This document shows positions 1-7,820 of a DNA stretch of 7,854 nt, piece by piece; within the stretch, counting starts at the first letter, position 1, and each line of letters starts with the position of its first letter. The notes under the pieces were generated by a model, which saw only the letters and a list, made by a program, of their open reading frames with translations, was not told the origin of the DNA and made no database searches. This DNA comes from Chlorobiales bacterium. Its GTDB lineage: Bacteria; Bacteroidota; Chlorobiia; Chlorobiales; Chlorobiaceae. The stretch spans positions 1 to 7,854 of the forward strand of contig JAKSCY010000243.1 in NCBI GenBank assembly GCA_022360355.1, read 5' to 3'. A program made the translations under genes and the position numbers.

Positions 1-98
1 CACTTACTTCGTAATTTCGTCAAACATGGTGAGATTATCAAGTAAATTCTCGAAAAACACAGGATATGAAGGTAGGGAAAATGAAAATGTTGTTCCTG

Positions 99-770
99 CT
101 ATCCGAGCAATGATTGCTCCCTGAAGCTGAACCAGTTATCCCTTCCGACTATCACGTGGTCGAGGAGATCGATCTGGAGTATTGAACCGGCCTGTTTGAG
201 TAGTTTTGTTACCTTTTTGTCTGCGTTGCTTGGTTCAACATCTCCTGACGGATGATTGTGTACCAGGATAACGGCATGGGCACTTTCCCGTATGGCCGGT
301 TTGAAGATTTCTCTCGGGTGAATCAGCGAGGCGTTCAGCGTTCCGACCGAAATAATGTCGTGGCGTATGATCTGGTTTTTTGTATTCAGGTGAAGCAAAA
401 ACAGATGCTCTTTTGTTTCGTCAGGAATTCTCCCGCTCATATACTCAAAGACTCCCCTGGCTGAGGATATCTTTTTTCCGGTATTGCGCCTGAAGTGCAG
501 GCGTTTATGCAATTCAAAAACAGCTTGTATCTGCATTGCTTTTGCCGGTCCTATCCCATCGTTTTCCTGCAGCTCTCCCATCGAAAGATCGGCCAGCTTT
601 TCAAGGCCGTAACGGCCCATCAACTCGTTACATGCTTCCAGGATATTTTTTCCTTTGGTTCCTGTTTTTAAAATCAGTGCTATCAGTTCAGCCGAACTCA
701 GAGCTGATGCGCCTGAGCGAAGGAAACGTTCTCGCGGTCTTTCTTCAGGATCGAGATCGTGAATGCGCAT
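99..770 (-). CDS. radC: RadC family JAB/MPN-domain protein (UPF0758)
   Basis: Complete 223-residue protein, the usual RadC length. The N-terminal part (about residues 1-95) is the RadC helical region, with a helix-hairpin-helix-like DGIG at 71-74. The C-terminal JAB/MPN (JAMM) metal-binding domain carries HNHPSGD at 171-177 and the aspartate of PSNAD at 184; Glu121 in KEHLF is the likely distal acid. The known JAMM pattern His-x-His plus Asp is therefore intact, suggesting zinc binding. The family's biochemical role is not settled; the old DNA-repair assignment in E. coli is doubtful. Start: ATG at 770 gives the standard [14 protein letters not shown] opening; no Shine-Dalgarno is visible. 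It is separated from mdh by a 370-bp spacer and a terminator, so it is probably a single-gene unit. The family identification is firm; the molecular function is not. Confidence 0.96.
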   Translation of the reverse strand: MRIHDLDPEERPRERFLRSGASALSSAELIALILKTGTKGKNILEACNELMGRYGLEKLADLSMGELQENDGIGPAKAMQIQAVFELHKRLHFRRNTGKKISSARGVFEYMSGRIPDETKEHLFLLHLNTKNQIIRHDIISVGTLNASLIHPREIFKPAIRESAHAVILVHNHPSGDVEPSNADKKVTKLLKQAGSILQIDLLDHVIVGRDNWFSFREQSLLG

Positions 771-804
771 TGTGTGCCGGGATTGTTGTGAGTGGTTTTC
801 TGAG

Positions 805-833
805 AATATAGGGTTTTTAATTCGGTACGTTCA
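805..833 (-). promoter_or_regulatory. candidate radC promoter
   Basis: On the minus strand a TATATT hexamer (805-810) lies 34 nt upstream of the radC ATG, with a poor -35 match (TGAACG, 828-833) at 17-bp spacing. The -10 resembles those of rplU and of the membrane-protein gene in this window, and the predicted leader of about 28 nt is similar to that of rplU. The weak -35 keeps this tentative. Confidence 0.3.
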
Positions 834-955
834 GTAGCGTAATGGGGGATTATTGTTTCATATGTGGTTTCAAAATGAGAAGAAATATCAATATGAGATG
901 GATTGCAAGGCAGAGAACGCAGATACTGTTTCATGAGAAAAACCTTTCAACCCTT

Positions 956-1001
956 TTGTTTTATGATGTTTAAGGCTTTTTACCGTTGTCTTATGATGTT
1001 T
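956..1001. repeat. 16-nt direct repeat, 30-bp period
   Basis: TTGTTTTATGATGTTT (956-971) and TTGTCTTATGATGTTT (986-1001) match at 15 of 16 positions and start exactly 30 bp apart, about three helical turns. They could be a paired protein-binding site on one DNA face, or remnants of a dispersed repeat. No function can be assigned. Confidence 0.5.
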
Positions 1002-1032
1002 GGCACGGTGTTTGACCCTTATTATCGAAATG

Positions 1033-1078
1033 CCTCACGCCCGTGAGGTTGGACAGGTGTAATGGGGGACACCTGCCC
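1033..1078. repeat. two adjacent palindromes, REP-like
   Basis: First palindrome: CCTCACG (1033-1039), two bases, CGTGAGG (1042-1048), perfect. Second: CAGGTGT (1054-1060), the eight-base loop AATGGGGG, then ACACCTG (1069-1075), extended by two more G-C pairs after one mismatch (GG 1051-1052 with CC 1077-1078). They are too close to be independent genes' terminators and neither is followed by a T tract. Paired GC-rich palindromes in a spacer resemble repetitive extragenic palindrome clusters; whether the unit recurs in the genome cannot be seen here. Confidence 0.5.
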
Positions 1079-1080
1079 AC

Positions 1081-1120
1081 AAAAAAAGCGTCCTGATTTC
1101 TCGGGGCGCTTTTTATTTTT
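1081..1120 (-). terminator. rho-independent terminator of mdh (possibly bidirectional)
   Basis: The hairpin AGCGTCC(T)/(G)GGGCGCT (1087-1094 with 1103-1110, two G-T pairs on the plus strand) has an eight-base loop. It is flanked by seven A at 1081-1087 and by TTTTTATTTTTT at 1110-1121. Read on the minus strand it follows the mdh stop codon by about 30 nt and ends in a seven-T run, so it serves mdh. The mirror-image T tract would also let it stop plus-strand transcription. Confidence 0.85.
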
Positions 1121-1140
1121 TCACTACACGAGCTGCAGTA

Positions 1141-2148
<1,008 letters not shown>

Positions 2149-2150
2149 TT

Positions 2151-2293
2151 AGGACACCTCCATTTATTTGTTGCGCACCATGATTACTTCGTTGGCCGGT
2201 GCTCGAAATCCTCATGTACTCTGTGTACACTCCGGTTTTTGTGCTCCGTCCGCCTTGTACTCAAGGCGCTCACGACACTTAATAGAGGTCCCT
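2151..2293. repeat. structured intergenic element with three stem-loops and imperfect terminal inverted repeats
   Basis: Between the rpmA terminator and mdh. On the plus strand: AGGACACCTC (2151-2160) at one end and GAGGTCCCT (2285-2293) at the other form imperfect terminal inverted repeats. Inside are GCACC/GGTGC (2175-2179 with 2198-2202), TGTAC/GTACA (2215-2219 with 2225-2229) and a perfect CGCCTTG-tact-CAAGGCG (2251-2268). The motif GTGCTC-N9/10-TGTACTC occurs twice, with a 41-bp period (2199-2221 and 2241-2262). On the minus strand it would form the distal mdh leader, ending in GGAGGTG. The core resembles, from memory, a sequence found scattered in many bacterial genomes; that recollection is unverified. 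Confidence 0.5.
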
Positions 2294-2302
2294 TTATGAA
2301 GC

Positions 2303-2334
2303 AAAAAAAAAGCCGGCCTTTTACGGTCGGCTTT
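2303..2334 (-). terminator. rho-independent terminator of rplU-rpmA
   Basis: The inverted repeat GCCGGCC (2312-2318) and GGTCGGC (2325-2331) encloses a six-base loop and extends by AAA/TTT pairs. On the minus strand it ends in nine T (2303-2311), about 36 nt past the rpmA stop. The stem has one A-C mismatch on the minus strand. The opposite side has only three T, so it acts leftward. Confidence 0.88.
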
Positions 2335-2370
2335 AGAAATATACGGTTAATTTATTTTCGAGACAAGCAG

Positions 2371-2625
2371 TCAGGCGGGGAGTATGTCAATGTGTTTCTT
2401 GTTGTTTCGTCCGTTTCTGAAATGGACTTTACCGTCAACAAGGGCAAAAATAGTATGGTCCCTGCCGATTCCCGTGTTATTACCGGGTTTGAAAACCGTG
2501 CCTCTCTGGCGTACGATAATTGAACCCGCGGAGACAAGTGAACCTCCTGATGCTTTTACTCCCAGATATTTCGGGTTACTGTCACGGCCGTTTTTTGTTG
2601 AACCGCCACCTTTTTTATGAGCCAT
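2371..2625 (-). CDS. rpmA: 50S ribosomal protein L27
   Basis: Complete 84-residue L27 of the large ribosomal subunit. The N-terminal tail [16 protein letters not shown] reaches the peptidyl-transferase centre in known ribosome structures and begins directly with AHKK, so there is no Firmicute-type cleavable extension. The family signature GSIIVRQRG lies at 34-42, followed by [14 protein letters not shown] (52-65). Start ATG 2625 is fixed by the conserved N-terminus; no Shine-Dalgarno is evident. It lies 39 nt downstream of rplU, the near-universal pair order, and the pair ends at the 2303-2334 terminator. Confidence 0.99.
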   Translation of the reverse strand: MAHKKGGGSTKNGRDSNPKYLGVKASGGSLVSAGSIIVRQRGTVFKPGNNTGIGRDHTIFALVDGKVHFRNGRNNKKHIDILPA

Positions 2626-2664
2626 ATGTCGAAATGATTAATGTTGAAAATATCATGAATGCCG

Positions 2665-2955
2665 TCACATCGAAAGAACTTCAACCTGAGTCATCAACTG
2701 ACGGTGCCCGTTTCTTTTCTGATAACGTTTTCTTCGTTTTTTCTTGAAAACAACAACCTTGTCGTCTTTGAGATGTTCGAGTACTTTCAATTGCACATTT
2801 CCTGAAGGCTCCATTGATGTCTTGTCCTGATCGATCCGGGCCAACGGCGTAAGGTCAATAACATTGCCGACTTCAGCGTTCTGATGCGGAATGAACAGCT
2901 TATCACCTGCCTTGACCAGATATTGCTTGTCTGAAATCTCTATCAGTGCCTGCAT
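2665..2955 (-). CDS. rplU: 50S ribosomal protein L21
   Basis: Complete 96-residue L21, a 23S rRNA-binding protein of the large subunit. It opens MQALIEISDKQYLVKAGDKL, has the typical acidic middle beta region, and carries the basic rRNA-binding signature KKKRRKRYQKRNGHRQ at 71-86. Length is slightly under the roughly 100-105 residues common in other phyla. Start ATG 2955 is the only sensible one; an ATG at 2965 is out of frame. It is the first gene of rplU-rpmA, with a strong promoter match about 28 nt before the start. Confidence 0.98.
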   Translation of the reverse strand: MQALIEISDKQYLVKAGDKLFIPHQNAEVGNVIDLTPLARIDQDKTSMEPSGNVQLKVLEHLKDDKVVVFKKKRRKRYQKRNGHRQLMTQVEVLSM

Positions 2956-2990
2956 TACGTTTCATGTTATGTTAAGAATTGTTGACCGGC

Positions 2991-3019
2991 AATATACAGC
3001 AAAGCAACTATAATTTCAA
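2991..3019 (-). promoter_or_regulatory. sigma70-type promoter of rplU-rpmA
   Basis: On the minus strand TTGAAA (3014-3019), a 17-bp spacer and TATATT (2991-2996) give near-consensus hexamers at ideal spacing. The predicted start near 2984 leaves a leader of about 28 nt. It sits just after the stop codon of the upstream membrane-protein gene, which has no visible terminator, so some readthrough into the ribosomal genes is possible. Confidence 0.65.
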
Positions 3020-3085
3020 ATGCAATATGTCTTGTTGCGATAGTGATTGTTGAGCTGTTGATATCGATGGCGGCCCCTGATTTTT

Positions 3086-3523
3086 TTACAACAGAAAGAA
3101 CGTTATCCCAAGTACCAAGGCGAACATCGATAGCGAGATCGTGAAAAGATTGTACCATTTTTTATACTCGGACCGGGTGCAGGGATAGGTGAGAGGTTGT
3201 ATGGCCTTGATAATGTATCCCATGGTCAATACGACCTGAAGAATGATAAGTCCTGATTTGACCAGTACGCCGATGGTCCAGCCATGAAAAAAGAAAGCAA
3301 GAAGCAGGCCTGAGGCAATTGCGATTTTAAAACCTGCATCGGCTACTTTGGTTTCACGTTTGATAAAGGACTGCAGAAACTCTGGATAGGTTGCAGTGTC
3401 AGTGGCTGATCCTGTCAGTTTCGGTTCAAGTGTTTTCAGTACGAAAAGCGACGTGAACACGGTGCCGAACCATGCGGCAAAAGATGTGATGTGAATGAAG
3501 CGGAGTATAGTGTGCCAGTCCAT
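3086..3523 (-). CDS. small four-helix integral membrane protein, function unknown
   Basis: The 145-residue protein has four likely membrane helices: about 7-29, 62-80, 84-107 and 123-145. The first helix contains RFIHITSFAAWFGT (8-21), a histidine followed by an aromatic-glycine pattern. It recalls small CopD/DUF2269-like and cytochrome-b-like inner-membrane proteins, where such histidines can bind haem or metal; this is a resemblance only. H80 at the end of helix 2 is a possible partner ligand. A charged loop (31-61) separates helices 1 and 2. No signal peptide separate from helix 1. Start ATG 3523 places the first helix directly at the N-terminus; no Shine-Dalgarno is seen, and a TATATT hexamer (3563-3568) about 40 nt upstream may be its -10. 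It is divergent from mutS and upstream of rplU, with no visible functional link to either. Confidence 0.85.
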   Translation of the reverse strand: MDWHTILRFIHITSFAAWFGTVFTSLFVLKTLEPKLTGSATDTATYPEFLQSFIKRETKVADAGFKIAIASGLLLAFFFHGWTIGVLVKSGLIILQVVLTMGYIIKAIQPLTYPCTRSEYKKWYNLFTISLSMFALVLGITFFLL

Positions 3524-3569
3524 GGTAACAATGTGAATAATGGTAGATGTTCAATGGTGGACAATATAG

Positions 3570-3659
3570 AAAAAACAAGGCTAACAAGGCGGTCAGGCCT
3601 CAAGCCGACGACGGTCATTGTGTGCAGCCGGGGTGGGAGTGGGCAGGCTTGTTTTTTTT
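3570..3659. repeat. nested inverted repeats with T8 tract upstream of mutS
   Basis: AAAAAACAAG (3570-3579) is perfectly complementary to CTTGTTTTTT (3648-3657). CAAGCC (3601-3606) is complementary to the overlapping GGCTTG (3646-3651), so the two pairings compete for the same 3' arm. An internal GTC-a-GGC/GCC-GAC hairpin (3592-3609) adds a further fold. The 3' arm runs into eight T (3652-3659). On the plus strand this is terminator-like about 55 nt before mutS. Mutually exclusive stems would suit an attenuator, or the end of a small RNA. A signal recognition particle RNA was considered and not supported. Confidence 0.45.
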
Positions 3660-3675
3660 ATCGCTCTGAAGTAGC

Positions 3676-3703
3676 TTGATTTACCTGAAAACCGTTTTAT
3701 GAA
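3676..3703 (+). promoter_or_regulatory. weak candidate mutS promoter giving a near-leaderless mRNA
   Basis: TTGATT (3676-3681), a 16-bp spacer and TATGAA (3698-3703) form a moderate sigma70-type match downstream of the T8 tract. Transcription would begin near 3709-3711, only a few bases before the mutS ATG at 3713. This would fit the absence of any Shine-Dalgarno there. The match is weak and could be chance. Confidence 0.25.
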
Positions 3704-3712
3704 CAAATACAT

Positions 3713-6352
3713 ATGAAGGCGACCCGAGGCAGAAAAAAAGACAGTCAAACGCCGATGATGCGACAGTATCTCGAGGTGAAAGAACGGTATCCGGAATATG
3801 TACTGCTTTTTCGGGTCGGGGATTTCTATGAATCCTTTTACGATGATGCCCGTAAGGTTTCAGAGGCTCTCAATATTGTATTGACCCGCCGATCAAACGG
3901 GGCTGCTGCCGAGATTCCTATGGCAGGCTTTCCGCATCATGCTTCTGAAGGCTACATTGCCCGTCTTGTAAAAAAGGGGTTCAAGGTTACCGTCTGTGAT
4001 CAGGTTGAAGATCCTTCGGAGGCAAAGGGCCTTGTCAAGCGCGAGATTACCGATATTGTGACGCCGGGAGTAACGTACAGCGATGAGATACTTGAAGATA
4101 AGCACAACAACTACCTTTGCGCGTTAAGTTTTCTGAAGAAGGGGCGTGAGCGTCGGGCAGGTATCGCCTTTATCGATGTGACAACCGCCGAATTCAGAAT
4201 TTCGGATATGCAGCCCGATGAGGTTGCAGACATGCTGCAGTCCATTCAGCCTTCGGAGATTCTGATTTCTTCGAGGGACAAAGAATACAGAGAAACCATC
4301 AGCAGGATACTGCCGTCAGAAGCAGTGGTAAGCGTTCTGGATGACTGGATGTTCAGCGAAGAGAATGCCTCACAGGTGATAGCAAAGCATTTTAAAACCC
4401 ACTCTCTGAAGGGTTTTGGTATTGCGTCAGCCTTTGCAGGGAGGGTTGCTGCCGGGGTTGTTCTGCAATATCTCGAGGAAACACGGCAGAACCGTTTGCA
4501 GTACATTACCAGGATCGCGCTTGTTGATAGCAGGGACCATATGACGCTTGATCTGCAGACAAAGAGAAATCTGGAAATTATTTCTTCCATGCAGGATGGC
4601 TCGATAAACGGCAGCCTGCTTCAGGTTATAGATCACACACGTAATCCTGCAGGGGCCAGGCTGCTCAGGCGTTGGCTCCTGCGCCCGTTAAAAAGAATTG
4701 ATGAGATACATCTCAGACTTGATGCCGTAGAAGTGCTGCATGAACAAGGTTCGGTTCGTAAAGGTCTTGGCGAAACCCTTGGGGGAATCAACGATCTCGA
4801 GAGGGCTCTCTCAAGGATCGCCACTTTTCGGAGTATGCCCCGTGAGGTGCGGGCGCTTGGTTCTGCTCTGGAAAAAATGCCCGGTCTTCAGGATCTGTTG
4901 AAGGATTCGGATAGTGCTAAACTCAGGAAACTTGCACTTGATCTGACCCTGCTGCCCGAAATCACGTCAATTATTGATGGAGCGATAGACCCTGAAGCAG
5001 GAGCAACTCTTCGGGACGGCGGTTATATCAGGAGCGGATACAGCCCTGAGCTTGATGAGCTACGCTCGGTTTCGTCAAACGCAAAAAGTCGCCTGATGGA
5101 CATTCAGCAGGCGGAGCGCGAAAAAACCGCGATCTCGACTCTGAAAATTCAGTACAACAAGGTGTTCGGTTACTATATCGAAGTTAGCAAGGCAAACAGC
5201 GACAAAGTCCCTGAATATTTTGAGAAAAAACAGACCCTTGTTAATGCGGAAAGATATACCATTCCTGCGCTGAAAGAGTACGAAGACAAGATTCTCACCG
5301 CTGAGGAAAAAGGGCTGGTGCTTGAGCAGCAGCTTTTCCGTGATCTTTGCGTCCGGATTGCGTCCAGGGCAAAAGATATTCAGCAAAACGCGGAAATTGT
5401 CGCAGAGCTTGATTGTCTGTGCTCGTTTGCCTGCTGTGCGGAAGCATACCGTTATGTCAAGCCTGAAGTAAAAGAGCACGGAAACCTGTCGGTCACCAAT
5501 GGACGTCATCCTGTCCTTGAGCGTATCCTTGATGTTGACGAACCTTATGTGGCAAACGACTGCTTTTTCGATAACAAGCAGCGTATGTTGATCGTTACCG
5601 GTCCGAACATGGCCGGAAAAAGTTCATTTCTTCGTCAAAACGGGCTGATTGTCCTGCTTGCCCAGGTGGGTTGTTTCGTGCCGGCTGACGCTGCCGAGAT
5701 CGGACTTGTTGACAGGATTTTTACAAGAGTAGGTGCATCGGACAACCTCGCCTCGGGGGAAAGTACTTTTCTTGTCGAGATGAACGAGGCGGCAAACATC
5801 CTCAATAACGCTTCGGAAAAAAGCCTCATTCTGCTCGACGAGGTCGGCAGGGGTACCAGTACGTATGACGGGATGTCCATTGCATGGGCAATGAGTGAAT
5901 ATATTCAGTCTGTTATCCGGGCAAGGACGCTTTTTGCAACGCATTATCATGAGCTTGCCGAACTGGAGGAGCGTTTTGATACTATCCGTAATTATAACGC
6001 GACTGTTGTGGAGACAGCAGACAAGGTTGTTTTCCTGAGAAAGATTGTGCGGGGTGCATCCGATAACAGCTACGGTATCGAAGTCGCTAAAATGGCGGGC
6101 ATGCCGTCCGAGGTTATCAGGAGGGCGAAAGAGATTCTTTCCAGTATGGAAAGAAGGGAAAATCAATTTCCTGCGGGGGCAGTGCAGGCCGGGATGCAGG
6201 AGTCACAACCCCGCCAGATCTATCTTTTTGAAAAGGAAGAAAGACGGTTGAAGCAAGCTATCGATGCCATCGATATCAATCGTCTGACACCTCTTGATGC
6301 GCTCCTGGAGCTGAAAAAGCTTCAGGATCTGGCAGGGGATGGGGATGGGTAA
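3713..6352 (+). CDS. mutS: DNA mismatch repair protein MutS
   Basis: Complete 879-residue MutS (E. coli MutS is 853), the ATPase that recognises mispairs and recruits MutL. The N-terminal mismatch-binding domain has the Phe-x-Glu motif in GDFYESF (F38, E40). Connector, lever and clamp domains span roughly 130-560, with the conserved [13 protein letters not shown] at 479-491. The ATPase domain shows Walker A GPNMAGKS (630-637), the signature region [12 protein letters not shown] (675-686), Walker B LILLDE (705-710), GRGTST (712-717) and the switch histidine in ATHYH (742-746). Near the C-terminus QIYLF (835-839) fits the QxxLF beta-clamp-binding pattern. Start ATG 3713 has no Shine-Dalgarno; a five-codon reading frame (3699-3716) ends across it. 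First gene of a two-gene unit with the radical SAM gene. Confidence 0.98.
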   Translation: MKATRGRKKDSQTPMMRQYLEVKERYPEYVLLFRVGDFYESFYDDARKVSEALNIVLTRRSNGAAAEIPMAGFPHHASEGYIARLVKKGFKVTVCDQVEDPSEAKGLVKREITDIVTPGVTYSDEILEDKHNNYLCALSFLKKGRERRAGIAFIDVTTAEFRISDMQPDEVADMLQSIQPSEILISSRDKEYRETISRILPSEAVVSVLDDWMFSEENASQVIAKHFKTHSLKGFGIASAFAGRVAAGVVLQYLEETRQNRLQYITRIALVDSRDHMTLDLQTKRNLEIISSMQDGSINGSLLQVIDHTRNPAGARLLRRWLLRPLKRIDEIHLRLDAVEVLHEQGSVRKGLGETLGGINDLERALSRIATFRSMPREVRALGSALEKMPGLQDLLKDSDSAKLRKLALDLTLLPEITSIIDGAIDPEAGATLRDGGYIRSGYSPELDELRSVSSNAKSRLMDIQQAEREKTAISTLKIQYNKVFGYYIEVSKANSDKVPEYFEKKQTLVNAERYTIPALKEYEDKILTAEEKGLVLEQQLFRDLCVRIASRAKDIQQNAEIVAELDCLCSFACCAEAYRYVKPEVKEHGNLSVTNGRHPVLERILDVDEPYVANDCFFDNKQRMLIVTGPNMAGKSSFLRQNGLIVLLAQVGCFVPADAAEIGLVDRIFTRVGASDNLASGESTFLVEMNEAANILNNASEKSLILLDEVGRGTSTYDGMSIAWAMSEYIQSVIRARTLFATHYHELAELEERFDTIRNYNATVVETADKVVFLRKIVRGASDNSYGIEVAKMAGMPSEVIRRAKEILSSMERRENQFPAGAVQAGMQESQPRQIYLFEKEERRLKQAIDAIDINRLTPLDALLELKKLQDLAGDGDG
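6334..6338 (+). promoter_or_regulatory. ribosome binding site deciding the radical SAM start
   Basis: AGGGG lies inside the last mutS codons, six bases before ATG 6345 and directly abutting ATG 6339. Spacing favours 6345. Repeated GGGGAT units in the mutS tail create both ATGs. Confidence 0.5.
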
Positions 6353-7784
6353 ACGTTCGGTACTGCTTGTTTTTGTGCCTGCCGACAGCGGTGTTGATGG
6401 CCCTTCGCTTCTCGGTGAATCGGAACGTTCCGGAATTCTGCAAGGTCTGAAGGACGGTGTCCTGAAAAATGTCATTAAACGGGCGCAATTCGCTATTCCC
6501 CCTCTTTCCCTGATGATTCTCGGTTCGGTCGATGAGCCCGGAATCGAACAACATATTTGCGATCTTCGTTTTGAATCATTTCCTCTTGACAGATCCTGGG
6601 ATCTTATAGGTATCAGTGTTCAGACCGGCGCGGTAAAACCTGCGTTCGAGCTGTCTGCTCTCCTTCGGGAAAAAGGGTTCAGGGTTGTTCTGGGCGGCCC
6701 GTATGTGACGATTTTTCCCGAACGTTGCCGTGCACATGGAGATGTACTTGTTATCGGTGAGGCTGACGAAATATGGAAAGACGTTCTTGCTGATCTCAGG
6801 CATGACCGGTTACAGAAAGAGTATCGTGTCAGGGAACTGCCCGATCTTTCTCTGGGGCACAGTGTTGCCAAAGATGTTCTCGAGTTGCGTCATTATTTCA
6901 CGACAAATGTCGTGCAGACTACCCGTGGTTGTCCCTACAGTTGTGATTTCTGTAATGTTCATGTTATGAACGGGCACAAAGTAAGGCACCGAAATATTGA
7001 CGATGTGGTTCGTGAGGTAGAGAGTTTTCTTGAAAAGGACAGGAGGATATTCTTTTTTCTTGACGATACAGTCAATGCCGATGAAGAGTATGCTGAAAAG
7101 CTTTTTCGTGAACTGATCCCTTTCAACATATCCTGGGTCGGTCAGGCGACAACAAAACTTGGAGAGAACAGGCGTCTGCTTGATGTTTTTTCCCGATCCG
7201 GTTGTGGAGCGCTTCTGGTTGGGATTGAAAGTCTTGCTGAAGAAAGCAACAGGGCACACCACAAGTTTCACAATCCGGTTGAGCGCCAGGTTGCATGCAT
7301 CCGGGCTATTCGTGAGGCAGGGATTTGTGTTTACGGTAGTTTTATTTACGGTCTTGACGAGGATACCATCGAACAAGCCGGTGCGATTGAAACATTTCTG
7401 GATGATACCGGAATAGATGTGCCCGGTATAAATCTGTTGCGCCCAATTCCGGGAACCGGTGTTTTTAACCGTCTGGCGGATGAAGGCCGGTTGCTGCATG
7501 ACCGGAATGATCATGACTCATTCAGGTTTTCCTGGGGGCAGGAGATGCTTTATCGCCCGAAAAAAATCCCGATTGAAACATTCATTCCAAGCTATACCGC
7601 ATTGACAAAACGAGTCTTTACGGTTAAACAGGCTATACAGAGAGCCGCCAAAGCACCGACGCTCAGGGGCGCCGTACTCATGTTCAATCTTTTTTACGTG
7701 CATATGTACAACCTTTCCCGCAAGGATCTTTCCCGTCAGATGCAGGAACTGGCGGAGGACAAGGCAAAAACAAGTGACGAGTAA
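6345..7784 (+). CDS. cobalamin-binding-domain radical SAM protein (BchE-like class), substrate unknown
   Basis: The 479-residue protein (481 if ATG 6339 is used) has two domains. The N-terminal Rossmann-like B12-binding domain (about 50-150) contains [32 protein letters not shown] and [11 protein letters not shown]. It lacks the DxHxxG motif, as is usual for this radical SAM class. The radical SAM core has the [4Fe-4S] cysteines in [12 protein letters not shown] (C196, C200, C203), the strand FFFLDDT (about 237-242), VGIES (292-296) and PIPGTGVF (367-374). The C-terminal tail is helical with aromatic patches. Relatives modify bacteriochlorophylls (BchE, BchQ, BchR, BciD) or lipids (HpnP); no specific reaction can be assigned. 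It overlaps mutS by 8 nt, implying coupling. The last residues TSDE come from a heptamer repeat. No terminator is visible afterwards. Confidence 0.9.
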   Translation: MGKRSVLLVFVPADSGVDGPSLLGESERSGILQGLKDGVLKNVIKRAQFAIPPLSLMILGSVDEPGIEQHICDLRFESFPLDRSWDLIGISVQTGAVKPAFELSALLREKGFRVVLGGPYVTIFPERCRAHGDVLVIGEADEIWKDVLADLRHDRLQKEYRVRELPDLSLGHSVAKDVLELRHYFTTNVVQTTRGCPYSCDFCNVHVMNGHKVRHRNIDDVVREVESFLEKDRRIFFFLDDTVNADEEYAEKLFRELIPFNISWVGQATTKLGENRRLLDVFSRSGCGALLVGIESLAEESNRAHHKFHNPVERQVACIRAIREAGICVYGSFIYGLDEDTIEQAGAIETFLDDTGIDVPGINLLRPIPGTGVFNRLADEGRLLHDRNDHDSFRFSWGQEMLYRPKKIPIETFIPSYTALTKRVFTVKQAIQRAAKAPTLRGAVLMFNLFYVHMYNLSRKDLSRQMQELAEDKAKTSDE

Positions 7785-7791
7785 CAAGTGA
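7771..7791. repeat. heptamer tandem repeat across the radical SAM stop codon
   Basis: Three consecutive 7-mers fitting CRAGTRA (copies 1 and 3 identical, CAAGTGA; copy 2 CGAGTAA). The stop codon TAA at 7782-7784 and the final codons of the gene are drawn from this repeat, so the C-terminus may vary between strains. Confidence 0.6.
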
Positions 7792-7820
7792 GTCAGGGGG
7801 GAAAGAGAGGAGGATTAAGG

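Larger units (their letters stand above)
771..1140. other. 370-bp intergenic region between mdh and radC
   Basis: No convincing gene is present. The region holds, from left to right: the candidate radC promoter; an 11-mer GTAATGGGGGA at 839-849 that recurs at 1059-1069; a 16-nt direct repeat at 956-971 and 986-1001; two adjacent palindromes at 1033-1078; and the mdh terminator at 1081-1120. A 78-codon minus-strand reading frame starting at 934 runs 73 nt into radC in another frame and looks spurious. The density of short repeats suggests accumulated repetitive elements rather than plain spacer. Confidence 0.6.

Noticed and set aside
1..45. Possible 3' end of a plus-strand gene (tail LLRNFVKHGEIIK, then TAA at 43-45).
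   Set aside because: Only 14 codons are visible, no family is recognisable, and another plus-strand frame is also open here up to 123. The edge cannot be resolved from this window.
105..119. Perfect palindrome GAGCAAT-G-ATTGCTC at the radC 3' end, considered as a terminator.
   Set aside because: It lies within coding sequence, would leave only a five-base stem once a loop is allowed, and is not followed by a T tract on the minus strand.
698..934. 78-codon minus-strand frame with AAAGG eight bases before its ATG, upstream of and overlapping radC.
   Set aside because: It runs 73 nt into radC in a different frame, where its sequence is just the shifted reading of the radC start. It resembles no known family.
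2239..2747. Several plus-strand reading frames opposite rpmA and rplU.
   Set aside because: They are antisense shadows of well-conserved ribosomal protein genes and resemble nothing known.
3570..3657. Small signal recognition particle RNA, suggested by GGTCAGGCC and the overall hairpin with a terminator-like end.
   Set aside because: The conserved tetraloop and symmetric-loop sequence (GGAA with AGCAG on the 3' strand) is absent, and the helices do not follow the SRP fold.
5075..6166. Long minus-strand frames (up to 180 codons) opposite mutS.
   Set aside because: They lie wholly inside the conserved mutS coding region, have no start signals or recognisable domains, and follow from its codon composition.
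6810..7514. 234-codon minus-strand frame opposite the radical SAM gene.
   Set aside because: The plus-strand frame carries the cluster cysteines and family motifs across the same bases; the antisense translation has no recognisable domain.
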